Below, piece by piece: positions 11,994 to 24,700 of a stretch of DNA of 64,000 nucleotides. The notes beneath the pieces were generated by a model, which did not search any database, was not told where the DNA came from, and saw nothing but the letters and a program-made list of their open reading frames with translations. The stretch comes from Rotaria sordida (taxonomy: Eukaryota; Rotifera; Eurotatoria; Philodinida; Philodinidae), in NCBI GenBank assembly GCA_905250125.1, contig CAJNOL010000962.1:6145-70144 (forward strand), given 5' to 3'. Both the position numbers and the translations under genes were made by a program. The number at the start of each line of letters is the position of its first letter. The stretch's first letter is position 1.

Positions 11994-13004
11994 ATGAAAT
12001 TTATATGGCGTTATCAATGTTTATTGATTAATTTAATTTTAGTATGGATTTATATAGTAATTTGTTTAACATGTCTTTCTTTGATTTATTACATTTCGTG
12101 TGCAATAAAAGATATATGTACTAATCGTTTATTATGTCCACATCGTCAATTAAATTTATATCCACATCTATTAAACTTTCTAAACAATGATTATTCATTA
12201 TGTAGTCAACGATCAGCAAAACGTGGTCCACATCAACATGTTATTGGTGTATCAGCTTATTTATCTAAAATGGATAATAAAAATTTATTAGCAAAAGTTT
12301 GGACATATTTACTTGAATATATTGAAGAAGCAAAAGAAAAATATCCTAATTGGATTGTTCGTATTTATTATTATTCACTTGATATATCTAAAGAAGAAAT
12401 ATTTCGTATTGAAAATAATTATAAAAATGTTGATTTTTGTGATTCAACAAATATTCCTGTACTTGGAAATGTTTCAAATTGGTTACCAGGTAAAATGCAA
12501 CGTTTTCTTCCAATAGCTGATCCACTTGTTGATATATATATGTCACGTGATATTGATTCACCTATACTTGAACGTGAAACAATTATTGTTTATGGATGGT
12601 TAGATTCAAAACAAACTATTCATATTATACGTGATCATCATGAACATGATGTACCAATATTAGGAGGTCTTTGGGGAATTAAATTAAATAAAGAACGTTC
12701 ATTGATTAATAATGTTTCACAATATTTACTTTCACCTGATATTGTAAAATGTTATAAAGGTAAAGGTGATCAAAATTTTCTTGAAGATTATATTTGGCCA
12801 CATGCAATTATGTATGATAAAATGACACTTGAATTTGATAGTTTTTTTTGTAAAAAATATCCGAATTCACGTCCATTTCCAACACGAAAAGAATCACCAA
12901 CACTTTTTATTGGTTGTCGTCGACCAAATTGTACAAAAGATAAACATTCCGAATGTCCAAAGGAATGTCGACCTGCTAATCATCCAGATTGGATATGGTG
13001 CTAA
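11994..13004 (+). CDS. Type II membrane glycosyltransferase-like protein
   Basis: Single-exon gene, 336 aa. A hydrophobic signal-anchor (about residues 8-37) follows a short basic start, which suggests a Golgi/ER type II protein with a lumenal catalytic domain. The lumenal part has the pattern of an uncharacterised animal glycosyltransferase-like family: a MSRDIDSP motif (candidate DxD-type site, about residue 183), then ERE, an IIRDHHEHDVPILGGLWG stretch, a GDQNFLEDYIWP block and a Cys-rich end finishing HPDWIWC. Eight or more cysteines near the end suggest disulfides. Donor and acceptor are unknown. An AATAAA signal follows the stop at once (13005-13010). It stands just downstream of a dead GT31 copy on the same strand. 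Confidence 0.75.
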   Translation: MKFIWRYQCLLINLILVWIYIVICLTCLSLIYYISCAIKDICTNRLLCPHRQLNLYPHLLNFLNNDYSLCSQRSAKRGPHQHVIGVSAYLSKMDNKNLLAKVWTYLLEYIEEAKEKYPNWIVRIYYYSLDISKEEIFRIENNYKNVDFCDSTNIPVLGNVSNWLPGKMQRFLPIADPLVDIYMSRDIDSPILERETIIVYGWLDSKQTIHIIRDHHEHDVPILGGLWGIKLNKERSLINNVSQYLLSPDIVKCYKGKGDQNFLEDYIWPHAIMYDKMTLEFDSFFCKKYPNSRPFPTRKESPTLFIGCRRPNCTKDKHSECPKECRPANHPDWIWC

Positions 13005-15999
13005 AATAAAAAAAGCAAATTTAGAAATATCTAATGAATATCTTGTCTATTATAATCATAGTAGAACATTAATTATCTGAGAAAGGCAAAAGCTTAAAGA
13101 TGATTTCTTTTTTCTATTTCAAATTAAGTCAGAATTGTAACCGATAATCACTAATAGTCGATTGATAAAGACGATATTTTCTTTACGAGTCAGTCAAGAT
13201 TTTCTTCTATGTATTAAATATTTTTAAGAGCTATTTAAAATTATTTTCATGAGAAAAAAAAACATGTCTCACAAGGAAGGTATCCCAATTAATACATCGC
13301 TTTTAAGTTGAGACTATGTGCATTATGTAGAATGAAATGAGTTATGAATACTCTGAAAATAGTTCAGATTCTTAGCTTATTGTTACAGAGATATTGCACT
13401 TTTATGGTAGTTTTTATATGTGATGCTGCGGTAATAGAAAAACTGATTTTCGATTTGAAACTTTGCATAGAGACAGGCGTTAACGAGAATAGTTTTTTGT
13501 AAATGTATATATCAATAAGAAAAAGAAATCCTATCGATAACAACTCTTAACTAAATTATACATCTTTTCTAATGCAATACGAAAGCAATAATTTTCAATT
13601 TCAAGTTAAAAATTTGAAAACTTTGATAATCATAACTAAGTTCTTTATTTGCTAAGTTTTTTGTTTTCAAGGTCAGCACCAACAACAATAAATTAGTTGT
13701 CAGCTCGAATACTTTACTCATTCAAATAAAAAAAAAGTAGAACTCAACTAAATAGAGATAGTACTGGTCTGCAGCAAGCAGACTGGATCGTGATATGTGT
13801 GTAGAGTGATTCAACATTTTTAAATATGTGAGAGTCTCGAAAAATAATTTTGAAGCCTAAAATTATTATTTAGTTTGAAAGGAAATGATTGTTCATTTTC
13901 TATGCACTAAGCTTTCACCGTATAAAAGCAATATATAAACGATATTTTTATTTTCAAAAAAAAAAAAATCTTATCAATACATTTTTAAAGCACTGATATT
14001 TTTGAAAATCTTTCTTTTTTTTTTTTATATTGTTTCATATTTATTGTACTATGTTTTGAGAATTTCTTTTTTTAAATGTTAACAAAAGCTTTTATTCAAT
14101 AGATTTTGTATTTCTTCGAAAATTTTATAAAAACATTGTATATGAATGAGGTTCAAATTGTATCTGATACTCTTTTTCTTCTGTCGATGTACATGTAATT
14201 CATTAATGATTTTTATTATATTGTCTATTATAAACTATAGTACATTGTTTGATCCATTGTTATTGTTGTATTATTGATTCACTTTTTAGTTTAATGTCAA
14301 TGAATCTTATGCATCGAAATAGTTCATAACTGTTTATTTTTGTTTTCATTTTTTTTTTGATTTGTTGCACTTTTATGGAAAATTCGAATTTCAAATTTAT
14401 TTTTATCTCAATTATGAGTAATATTACTTTGTGTGTATGTGTCCGCACGGCATTAATGGGAATAATAAATTGAAATGATAATTCAGTAGTACACTTGAAT
14501 TTGGATTGAAAGTCAATCTATGAGGCATATTAAAGGAATAGACATTGTTTTATTAATAAAGACGAAAAATTTTTTAACGAATAAGAAAAAATGCCGAATT
14601 ATGCAATAAAATTGAGAAATGAATAAATCAACTATTATTACACGGATGCATCTTTACTTGATTTTTTTCTCAATTAGACGATGGAACGTTGTGAATCTAA
14701 GATAGACTCAACAATCTTTATAAGATTTCCACTGGGAAATTAAGAATAAGGAGAAGGAAGGAGAGGTAAGTCGTTTTATGCCATTGTCATGAAACACAGT
14801 TAGTACTTCCTTTTTCTAACTCACGTTTTGCACTATATAAACTTGGTATGGTTTAGAAAAAAAATTGTAGTTTGTATCAAAAAATATGCACTTGAAGAAA
14901 CACGTTAACATTTGTTTTCCGTTAGTTTTGACTCTCGAAAGAAGGGTTTTCTATCTACTTTACTGAAAAAACAAAATAATAGTGAGGCAGTACCGTTTAC
15001 AAAAAAAAGGAATTCAATTGTGGGTTTGCTCACTTTGCTGAAAATGTTTCTTTAACTATTTCAACTTACTCACTGAAGACAAAGAAAACTTTGAGGAGTT
15101 TATAATTTATCTAACTCTAGTTTTCAATATAGTTCTTCTTCATATCTAACAAAGGAGAACTACTTCAAGCTATTGGCAATGTAAAACTCAATATTTTCTC
15201 AAGAACATTTTCTTAGTCTGATTCATTAAGAAAATGTTTCTAGTTGTTACTGAAGATGGTGAAAAATTTTGACTTCTACAAGAATTTCAATGCATTGTAT
15301 AAATCTATCGACTCAATGGAATAAGAAAGTAGTGTATGAGTCTATTCTAGCATACAATACCTGAATCTTTCAGTAGGCTTTAGTCTATCCAAACCTCATG
15401 ACATCGTCATCTATGACAAGATCCGATGCATTAATAAAATTTTGATCGTGTTAACTATACAGAGTATTAATATGATGTTTTATAGCTTTTGTTTGCATAC
15501 TTTTTTCTTCTTGCCGCAAGAATTTGATGAAAGAATAAATTTAGAATCGAAGCTGTCGTTCTCATCCTCACAAATGTTGTTCGTTCATAAATGTATCACA
15601 TGTGAACACGTTTCATAAATCAATAAGTTTAATATTATCAATCTAATATAAAAAATAAATCTCTCATACCTATAAATAAAAAAAATTGTTTTAATAAGAA
15701 TGTAAATAATAAACGGTGAAAAATTTTTATTTTTCTATAACATACAGGTAAAATCAACCAAAAATCACAATTTATCTTTGCAATAAACAAAACTATCTAA
15801 GTAAATAATTATAGAAATAGAAATTTTTTTTTCTTTTCTTTATCGATCTTTCACCTGAAAGCAAGAATTCAAAAAAAAAACTATTTTTTTTTGCTTTCAC
15901 TTTTGCTCTGTCACACATGATGGATTGCCGGAAGTTAATCATATATTTTCTTGTTTTTTCTTTTTCTTCAATATGTATGCATTTTGAAAATAAAAAGCA
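13005..15999. other. Gene-poor AT-rich DNA
   Basis: About 3 kb with frequent stops in all frames and long A/T runs. A small perfect hairpin (GTCTGC-AGCAA-GCAGAC) lies near 13770. I see no gene, RNA or clear mobile element. Confidence 0.5.
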
Positions 16000-16779
16000 A
16001 TGCAACTGTTTTTATTCATAATTTTTCTTAGTATATCAATTATTCAAACACTTGATTATGATATTGATAATCAACAAACATGTACACATAAACCATTTCT
16101 AGTTAATTTTCAACATAATTGTTCTCGTACACGATTGATTCAAGATGTTAATATTCCTAATAATGATCAAATTTTACATATATCAATTATTTTGAAATCA
16201 TCATTAATTAATAGAACATTATTAAATATTATTAAATCATTAAAATATAAACAAAAAATTTATTTGACATTTTTTACAATATTTAAACAATTTATTTCTA
16301 TAAATAATAAAACAATAATACAATTAAATGAAACAACAATAAGTTCATATTTATATGATACATTCTCGGAAGAATTTATTCAATGGACTAATTCAATATC
16401 TATTCCATTAATATCTTATTTTTCCAATCCTTATTGTATATTAAAAGAAAAACGTTTTCTTCCATTAGAAAAAATTTCTCGTATTTATTATTTATATACA
16501 AATGAAACAAATCTTAATATAGATTTATCAATGTCAAGTTATCAGATTTCACCATTATTTATTCATTTTAATACATGTTTTTCTATAGAAACACGTCTTA
16601 CAACACTTGCAATAGTACTTATTGTTATTATTAGTGTTTTAGGTTTTATTACAACAGTTCTTATTATTATCTGTCTAAAGAAACAACTCATTCAATTGTA
16701 TCATATTGTAGAGAATTGGATACGTCAAAAACGTGGTTTGATACCTTCGATTACTATTCATGGTAAACCTTCATCATGA
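16000..16779 (+). CDS. Orphan single-pass membrane protein with signal peptide
   Basis: Single-exon frame of 259 aa. The start MQLFLFIIFLSISIIQT is a clear signal peptide. The body (about residues 20-200) has several N-glycosylation sequons (for example NCS, NRT, NET) and about four cysteines. A strong membrane segment lies at about residues 204-228, followed by a short basic cytoplasmic tail. Base composition and codon use match the neighbours. I do not recognise a family. The topology suggests a cell-surface receptor or adhesion-like protein, but that is inference. The start is fixed because the signal peptide begins at this ATG. Confidence 0.65.
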   Translation: MQLFLFIIFLSISIIQTLDYDIDNQQTCTHKPFLVNFQHNCSRTRLIQDVNIPNNDQILHISIILKSSLINRTLLNIIKSLKYKQKIYLTFFTIFKQFISINNKTIIQLNETTISSYLYDTFSEEFIQWTNSISIPLISYFSNPYCILKEKRFLPLEKISRIYYLYTNETNLNIDLSMSSYQISPLFIHFNTCFSIETRLTTLAIVLIVIISVLGFITTVLIIICLKKQLIQLYHIVENWIRQKRGLIPSITIHGKPSS

Positions 16780-17024
16780 TGTATGAACAATATTATGAAG
16801 AACAAGAAATCTATGCTTAAATTAAAATCATTTATTTCAGCTAACAAACTTCTTCTTTTTTTATTAACGTGATATTTTCACAAATAATTATATTCTATGA
16901 TATAAAATTCTATCGCTTTTTTAACGAAACATACTGGAGTATTGATTATCGATTTTGCTGATTCCGAATATGACTATGAGAAATCTTCTTAAGTCTTTAT
17001 ATGTTTTTTGTTTTCTAGATTGAA

Positions 17025-17275
17025 GAAGAAAGAATACCTCTACCTTTCGGCTACCTTACAGTATAGGATGTTGCCTAGTGGCGAATTCATTAGCCCGGTA
17101 TCTTTCCTACAATTACTAATAGTTGTAGCTTCAGACATAAGGCTGGTCTGACGCAGAGTTCTTATACATAATCGCTTAAGATCTCCGTACACACTGACTA
17201 ATCACATACTAGCCACGAGGGCAGATGTATGTCACATCTTAGTCAGCATACTATTAGACAGATAATCTGAAACAA
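17025..17275 (+). repeat. Partial copy of the GTGAAACA-ended element
   Basis: Matches the interior of the copy at 51731-52345: shared blocks include GAAGAATAC-CTC, GATGTTGCCTA versus GGTGCTGCCTA, TAGCCCGGTATCTTTCC, TAGCTTCAGA, AGAGTTCTT and GAGGGCAGATGTATGTCACA. Identity is roughly three quarters over 230 bp. The terminal inverted motifs are missing. No gene is visible in the surrounding stretch 16780-20370. Confidence 0.6.
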
Positions 17276-20200
17276 ATAGCTGTGAATGACTTGTCCAAGA
17301 TCATGATACTGACATATGAAGACAGTACTCATTCATAGATGGCAAACAACATAATTTAGCCATGTCGTCATGGGTTTTCTAGACTGAAGAAATTTTTGTT
17401 TAATCTATCCAGATTATAGAGCAAATCGAATTGTCTAGATAGCAGTAATTAGGAAGCTATGAGCCCATATTTGTGTGAATCAGAACCCAAGCTCGGTCGA
17501 GGCTGGATCGGATCTGAAAGGATTCGGAGCTCTCTCACAGTAACTCATTCTGTATCAAATGGTTTTTGTTTACAGAAAATACAGCCATTTTAATTCATAC
17601 AACAGATAGATATCAACATTTTAATGCGAAAATTAGCTTTAGAAAAAACAGGAAAGATTATTAACATAATGACAACCTGGTACGCTCCATAATCTGAATA
17701 AATACAAAACTATTTTAGAGCAATTTTTGGTACGCTGGAAAACTGGTTTGCTAAATAAAAACAGTATATGAATACCTAAGAGAATTTCTCGTCGTCGTCA
17801 TGTTCAGAATCATCATGATCGAATGACCCATAGCTCAGTAGCTTTTGATGAGAAAGCAATTAATTGTTTAAAAAAAAATTAGTTAATCTCTTACGTAAAT
17901 GCGATAAAAGAACGAAAATAATAAATACAAATACAATTTTTCGATGATCATTTGATTTATTTTTTTTTGTTTTCTACTATTCTCATTCAAATTCATATCT
18001 ATAGATGAAAACTCTGAATACCAGTTGGTATGATCTTCTGCAGTCTATTTTCGATGTTTGACACTCAAAAAACGTTCTTATTGAACATGAAAACTTGAAA
18101 ATTTGATGCTCAGATTTGCAGCATATAAAGACGTGATCCTGTTCTTTCCGACATCCTACCCTGTAAATACCTCTCGTATCAGCATCCCATGTTGCGTTAA
18201 TCAACCGTCAATGAACAGCGGTTATTCTGCTTGAATTTTGTTGATATCTCAATGCATTAACTTTTTTTTAACTGTTAGAAAAATGTCAAATCTTAGTCGA
18301 CATCATGTTAACTACAAATTCTGGGCACGCTCTAGCCGTCTGTATTAGCCACATCGACTGTTCTAACTTAATTTTACGAGTTAGACTAATTAGTATAGGT
18401 GGCACCACAAAATTATTTATTAGTCAAAAGATAAAATCAATCAATAGAAAATAATTGCAATGTCATCTAACATAACATGCTGTGACCCACAAAAATTGTC
18501 TTTTTTTGGAATAAAATTAATGTTTTCCTGGCATATGACATCATCATTAGTAGAAAAAATGGTTCTTCTCTAGATCGACGACACTATATACTAATTGGTC
18601 TAATTGATAAAACATATCAAAGAATGCGGCTATCGTATTGTCATTGATCCAACCGAGTACTCTATATTTTGACGTACTTTTCGATTATATGATTCATGAC
18701 ATGTAATGCTTATTGACGTAGATCAGGGAAGGAGGTTATACAATAGACTTCTACTGATTGCATGTCGGTTTTATTTACTCAATGATAATAATCGTAATAT
18801 CAATTAGAATAGTGAAGCAAAGAACAATATTATTCAAAGCTGACAAATAATTTAAAATCTTATCGGATTTATAACTTCAACGAATATTGAGAATAATTTA
18901 TTTACGGTAGATAAGACTAATTTAACGGTTGGTGAAAAAGTTTTACGTTGATATAGTATTACAATTGAATATTATAAAAGATTTTCATTGAAAAATTGTT
19001 TCGCAACATTTTTAATTTAATAAAAACAAAACTTCACTCGATAGGAAAGTTTATTGTTCTATTCATTCATTCGAAATTTTATAATATAAGGATAGAACAC
19101 TAATGTTGGACAAAACAAAAAAAAGGAAATCTTCTACATACTTCAAAACGGTTCAAATAAGCAATGTTATAATATCCTCTGATATCATTGATTTGTTTTT
19201 ATTATTGTCAATTTCTTTTATAAAACAATATTATTCAAAATAGAATACACATATTCTCTTTGAGATTTTCAAATAAGAATATGCTCTTATATTGTTAAAA
19301 TTAAAATAAATTTCTCTAATCAAACTTTTATTATTTAATCTCTCTTGTACATCAAAATGATTATCTCAATGCCACAGGAAATTATTCATAGTAATGAATA
19401 ACTCTATATAGTTTTTGAAAGTAAGGAAAAGACTTGCGGTTAAAATTGTCGAAGAATTTTCCGATGTCTTAATTGTTTTTGACATTCAAAAAAACATGAC
19501 TGATGAAAGTCTTTGATTATTATTATTTTAAATATTTTTTTTTTAGTTTGTTTTAATAATAAAAAAAAAACAAATATATATATATAAGAGATTAAATTTT
19601 TTTAATAGAAACACTTCTATGAGGACATTTTTTTTCTAAACCTAATAATATATCGAACTATTCAATAACTGACAGCTGTCAAGACAAGATATTTAGATGA
19701 CACATGCATGTAAAATTCAATTATTATCATTCATTTTTCTTCTTTGTACTGGAAATTCTTTTTCCAGGCTTATAGATTAGATCAAACAATTCAAATTTTG
19801 CGTTCTAATCTTCAATATACAAACAATGAACATTTCAAAATAAATATATATATAACTCTAATTATTTCAAGTTAAATTTCTATAACAGATTAAATTTCTG
19901 ATTTTCAAATGGCTACATCCTAATTATGGACTTGCTTTTGGGTAAGTAAGAAAAAATGTCCACAAAGTAGAATTAACGAAGAGGAACATAAAAATGACTA
20001 CACATTGGAAAACATGGACAAAATGGAATCGAAGAGAGAGAGAGACAATAATGGTTGTATTGTAGAACCAAGACAAAAATTTTGTTATGTGAAGCAATAT
20101 CAATAATAAAACATAATTGTATATTTTATTTTTATTAGATTCATAATCAAGATCATCTTTGTCAGTTGTATCGAATAGAATGATATATCAATAACAAAAA

Positions 20201-20370
20201 AAGAACATAATCTCTTTTAATATATCTTATCTCAACCGAAAGACTTAGATATGCTGGAAGATGAGAATTTAATCGACCATTATATCCTGCTGCTTGATTG
20301 AATTCTAAAATGAGGAAGGGGAAATAGAACATCTTTAATACATGCACGAAAAATATAATCAATTAATTTA

Positions 20371-21010
20371 AGCCTTCCTTTAAAAAAAAAAGTCAATTTT
20401 CGTCGGAAAAATCGAAATTGAAATGATAACTCGAGGTCTGATCTTTCATAAACGATATGATTTTTTTTATTTCACACATCGTTAATAATTTCCGTGATCT
20501 TCTATATTAAAAAAAAATGTTTTTTTTTCTCTATTTTATGCTTTTCTAATCGTACAACCCACAATTCTCGAAGGAATTTCATAGTAGCCATTTGTTTTTT
20601 TGCTTACAACAGAATATGAAGCTGCAATGCACATTTTTTAAATAAAGCTTTCTTATTATTATATAAAAAAAAAAAAAGTACTACTATAAATAGATAACTT
20701 GTTTTCGAGGTATTAAACTTCTCATCTTTCCTCTCTGCATAAGAAGTAAAAATTAAAAAATAAAAGGTATTGCAGTCTAAACATAGTCTTTCAGATGAGA
20801 AAAAACAATTAAATCTATAGAATGAAAACTCACAGAGAATAAATAACCTATTTTTGATCCTTGTAGGTTGAATATCTTTCAAAAATTTTATGATACAAGA
20901 TTGAAAATTTTAGTATAGACTTTTCACTATAATCTCAATATATCCTGGAAATTTTAGAATGCACTTGACCCAAGATTGATTATTGTAGGCAGACCTTGAG
21001 AAAATTTTGA
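20371..21010 (+). repeat. Diverged interspersed repeat, copy A
   Basis: Matches 25198-25610 in order and orientation. Shared blocks are AAGCCTTCC, TTTTCGTCGGAA-AATCGAAATT, ATCTTTCATAAACGAT, a TATAGAATGAA stretch, TGACCCTTGT-type sequence, GAAAATTTTA and TCTCAATATATCCTGGAAATTTTAG. Identity is moderate with indels. No coding capacity is seen, nor any in 21011-21774. Confidence 0.55.
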
Positions 21011-21774
21011 TTTACGTAATATAATAAAATGCTAGATTAATTTCTCTTGAATCAAGCTATCTAAACTGATCATCTTATTATATCTATGTTTGCATGTTTA
21101 CATGATGCGTACATTTTTTTTTCTCTTTCTCTCATCTTCTATGATCCGGCGCTTTGCCAACATTTTTTCTCTATCTTCCTTCTATTCCGCTTTGCAGACA
21201 TTTTCTTTCTTCCAATTAAAGAAAAATGTCCGCAATCAAGAAGTCAAGGATTATGAAATGAATTCTATGCAATAATTAATTATGGATATAGTTAAGCTGC
21301 GAGCATATTCAAATAAAAATTGTATTTAAAAATTAGACGAAAACAAAAAAAAGAAAAAGAAAAAAAAGAATAGTTCTTTTGGTTTTCACACACATACACG
21401 CATAGACAGACAAATGTCTTTCTTTTTGTTGGTTGTTTTTTTTTTACACAAGTTGGACTGGTGCAACATCACCTTGTTTTTTTGTTTTATGTTTCTCAAA
21501 CGTACATACATATTCAAAAAAGAAAAAAAAAATACGAACAATAACTAAAAACAAAGATGAGCAACAAACGACAAAATCAAACAGGAGAAAAAAAGATGTT
21601 TCTTGCTCGATTTTCTGGTTTTTTTTTTTTTGCTGCAATTTTAATCATTTCTCATACATAGTATGACAATGATACTACGACTACCAATGATAAATATAAA
21701 CGAATAAATAAATGTGTAAAAGAATAATTACAAACAAATAAACAATAGACAAAAAAATAATAAATAAAATAAAC

Positions 21775-24700
21775 TCATGTTGTTTTGTCTTGTTGTTGAG
21801 GTCTTATTGTTGTTTGTAATGGAGGAGTTGACATTTGAGAAGACAAATGAGTTCGAAAAAATGCTCCTTTTTGATCTAAAACGAAAAAAAAAAAATAAAC
21901 AAATTAATTTCTAATTAAAATTTCAAATTAATTTACTGCAATCAAGATTTGCTGATAATGAATTATGTCCTGTTACTCCAGATAAATCTTTTCCACCAGT
22001 TGGTTTTTGTCGTCCTTGAATTGTATTTTGTAATTGTTTTCGTACAAATTCACTAGTCGATCGAACAGGTTGAAAACTATCAAGGAAAAAGATACAATAA
22101 TTATCAATAGAAAAAGAAAACCAAAAAAAAAAAAGAAAAAATTTTTTTTTTTTATGATTTAATTTACCTCAAACAATTCATCATTTGATTATTGAGTTCT
22201 TCTGATTGACGACATTCAGCAGACGTTAAATTAGGTATTGATGGATTCATGAGATTATTTGAATCTAGATTATATAAATCTATTGATTAAATAATTAAAT
22301 CCAAAAGAAGAAGAAGAAAAAAAAAGAACTTACTATGTGAATTTTGTTGTATAGTTGCCGAAAGAGCTACACTCATATTAGGATATGGCTAAAACAATAA
22401 AAACAAAATAGAATTATCAGATGAAGTTTAATATTTCTTCAATATCTATTACTAATTTTTGATTTTGATCTTATCGTATATAACTTATTTGTGGAAGTAA
22501 TAAGAGAATCATTTCCCCTTATTTTTTTTTCCTCTATTCTATCAGATGAGCTCATTTGTTCTATATATTTCTTCAACCAGTGTCAAGGTCTTCTTGTCCA
22601 ATATGTCATATGAAGCAAAAAAAGAAGAGAAGAAGTGTTGCCTTGAACTTAGAAGCACAAACGAGAATGAAAGAGTAGAAATTCGAGGACATCCGCCAAT
22701 GAATAAGAATAGTGCTTCTCGGTTTTTCTTTTTTTTTTTTTTTTTTTTACATTCTATGTCAGTTACTCAATCCTGATCATGTATACGATCATTAGACCAG
22801 AGAAGAGATGAAGAAGGAAGAAAAAAAATAGGGAGGAGAGAGAGAGAGAGAGAGAGAACGGAAGAAGAATGAACTATTTCTTATGTTCAATTAATCGAAT
22901 TTCTTAGCAAACAGATGACCGATTTATTCACTCAACGTCATGAATACAAACTCAAAGACTATATCTTTATTATTTATTTGATATATACATGTACAATCAT
23001 TACTAATATCATGTTAATAGAAGTAAGTAAATATTATGTGAGCAATTGATTAACCCGAATTCGTGATCTCTTTTTTTTTTTTCTTGTTCAACAACTACCT
23101 TGACCTCTTCTATTTATTTTTTCTTGAGCCATGTATCAAAGATGAATATAAATAGATTATATTGAATATTTACTATTATATAATCATGACTTTTTTTCGA
23201 GAAAAAATTGGAATCATATAACATTTAAATATAAAATTTTATCTTTCTCTATTACATTTTCTTTTTCTATTCTCTTGGTATTATTTCTTGATTCTAGGTT
23301 ATTCTAATCAGAAATAGGACCTTGAAATTGTCAAGAAACAAACAAAGAAATAGTTCTTTTCTCTGAAGCCTTGAATAGAAATATAATAGAAAGAGAGAGA
23401 GAGACCGAGAGAAAAACAGAGAAAAGAAGTACGAATGGGGTTTTTTGTTTCTTGCATTTTCTCTTCATCTATTTTACGTCATAACGAGATTATGGTACGC
23501 ACTAGCAACAGATATTTATACTTTTTTTTTTTTGTTATCAAGCATATGTTTATTCAAAATAATATTTCGTTTTTTCTTTTTTATTTTATCTTTGAGTCCT
23601 TGTAATGAAGATATAAATATCCAAATATAGAAAAATTCTTTGTACGTAATTGTTCTTTAGAAAACGAACGATAAAAGAAAAACCAAGAGAATCTAATCAA
23701 TCAAAATAATGACCTGCTAACATTTCGTAGATAATATGTGTAGTTTTTATCGGTAAATAACACGAATATAAAAAAAGATACTGATTCAGTTGTTTCTGTT
23801 TTTATTTCTTTGTTTATAAGCTATATCTTCTTTTTTTTTTTTTCTTTTTCTTCAAAGGACGTAAATATGTTGTTAATAAGTACTATTTATTGATCTGTCA
23901 TTTGACAATAGACAAGGAAAAAAAAAATGAGCCATCATAACTTTTATAAATAGACACAGACAATCTTTGCCTTTTTTTTTTAATGTAAGATAGTCAACCA
24001 GAGACACGAGAAAAACGGTTTTTTATTATATATTCTATTATTGGTATAGTATATTGAATATATTTTTACTTATTTTCTTTTTATAGGATGATAACAAATG
24101 ACAATAATGATTTATATATTAAAAATCGATTTATTGTGGTTTTTTTTGTATTCTATCATCTTATATCGAGACATTACTTGTGATTCAATGTCTGAGTACT
24201 TTCAATAGTCGAATGCCAATACAAGGTAAGCGTAGAATAAAATGAAAAAGATATTCTTTAGATACGTTTATTTCTTTTTTCGTTCTATTTATGTCCTTGA
24301 CATTGAAAATTTATATCCTTTCTTATTATTTATAGATTGAGTAATATTTTCAAGAAAAAAAAAAAAAAAGAAATTGTCCTATAATAGATTATAAAATTCT
24401 AATACGTAATTTGTATTTTGTTCACATCAAGAAGAAAATCTTCAATTAGATGAGAAAAAAAAAATATAACTTAATCCGTTAATAGATAGGTAATCTATAT
24501 ACTAGTTATTGTTTTTTTTTTTTAAATATTAAGTTAATATTAACAAAACATGAAAAATAATAAATATTTTTTTTTCTTATTTTTCACAGTCATATTCCAT
24601 TATTTCTAGTTACTTAGATATGTACCTTATAGTTATTTAATATGTCATCTGTCTTATAAAAGAAAGTCATGAATGTATGCTTTTTATTTTTCTACTTCAT

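Noticed and set aside
17983-18204. 73-codon Cys-containing minus-strand frame
   Set aside because: Lies in repeat-rich DNA and has no family pattern.
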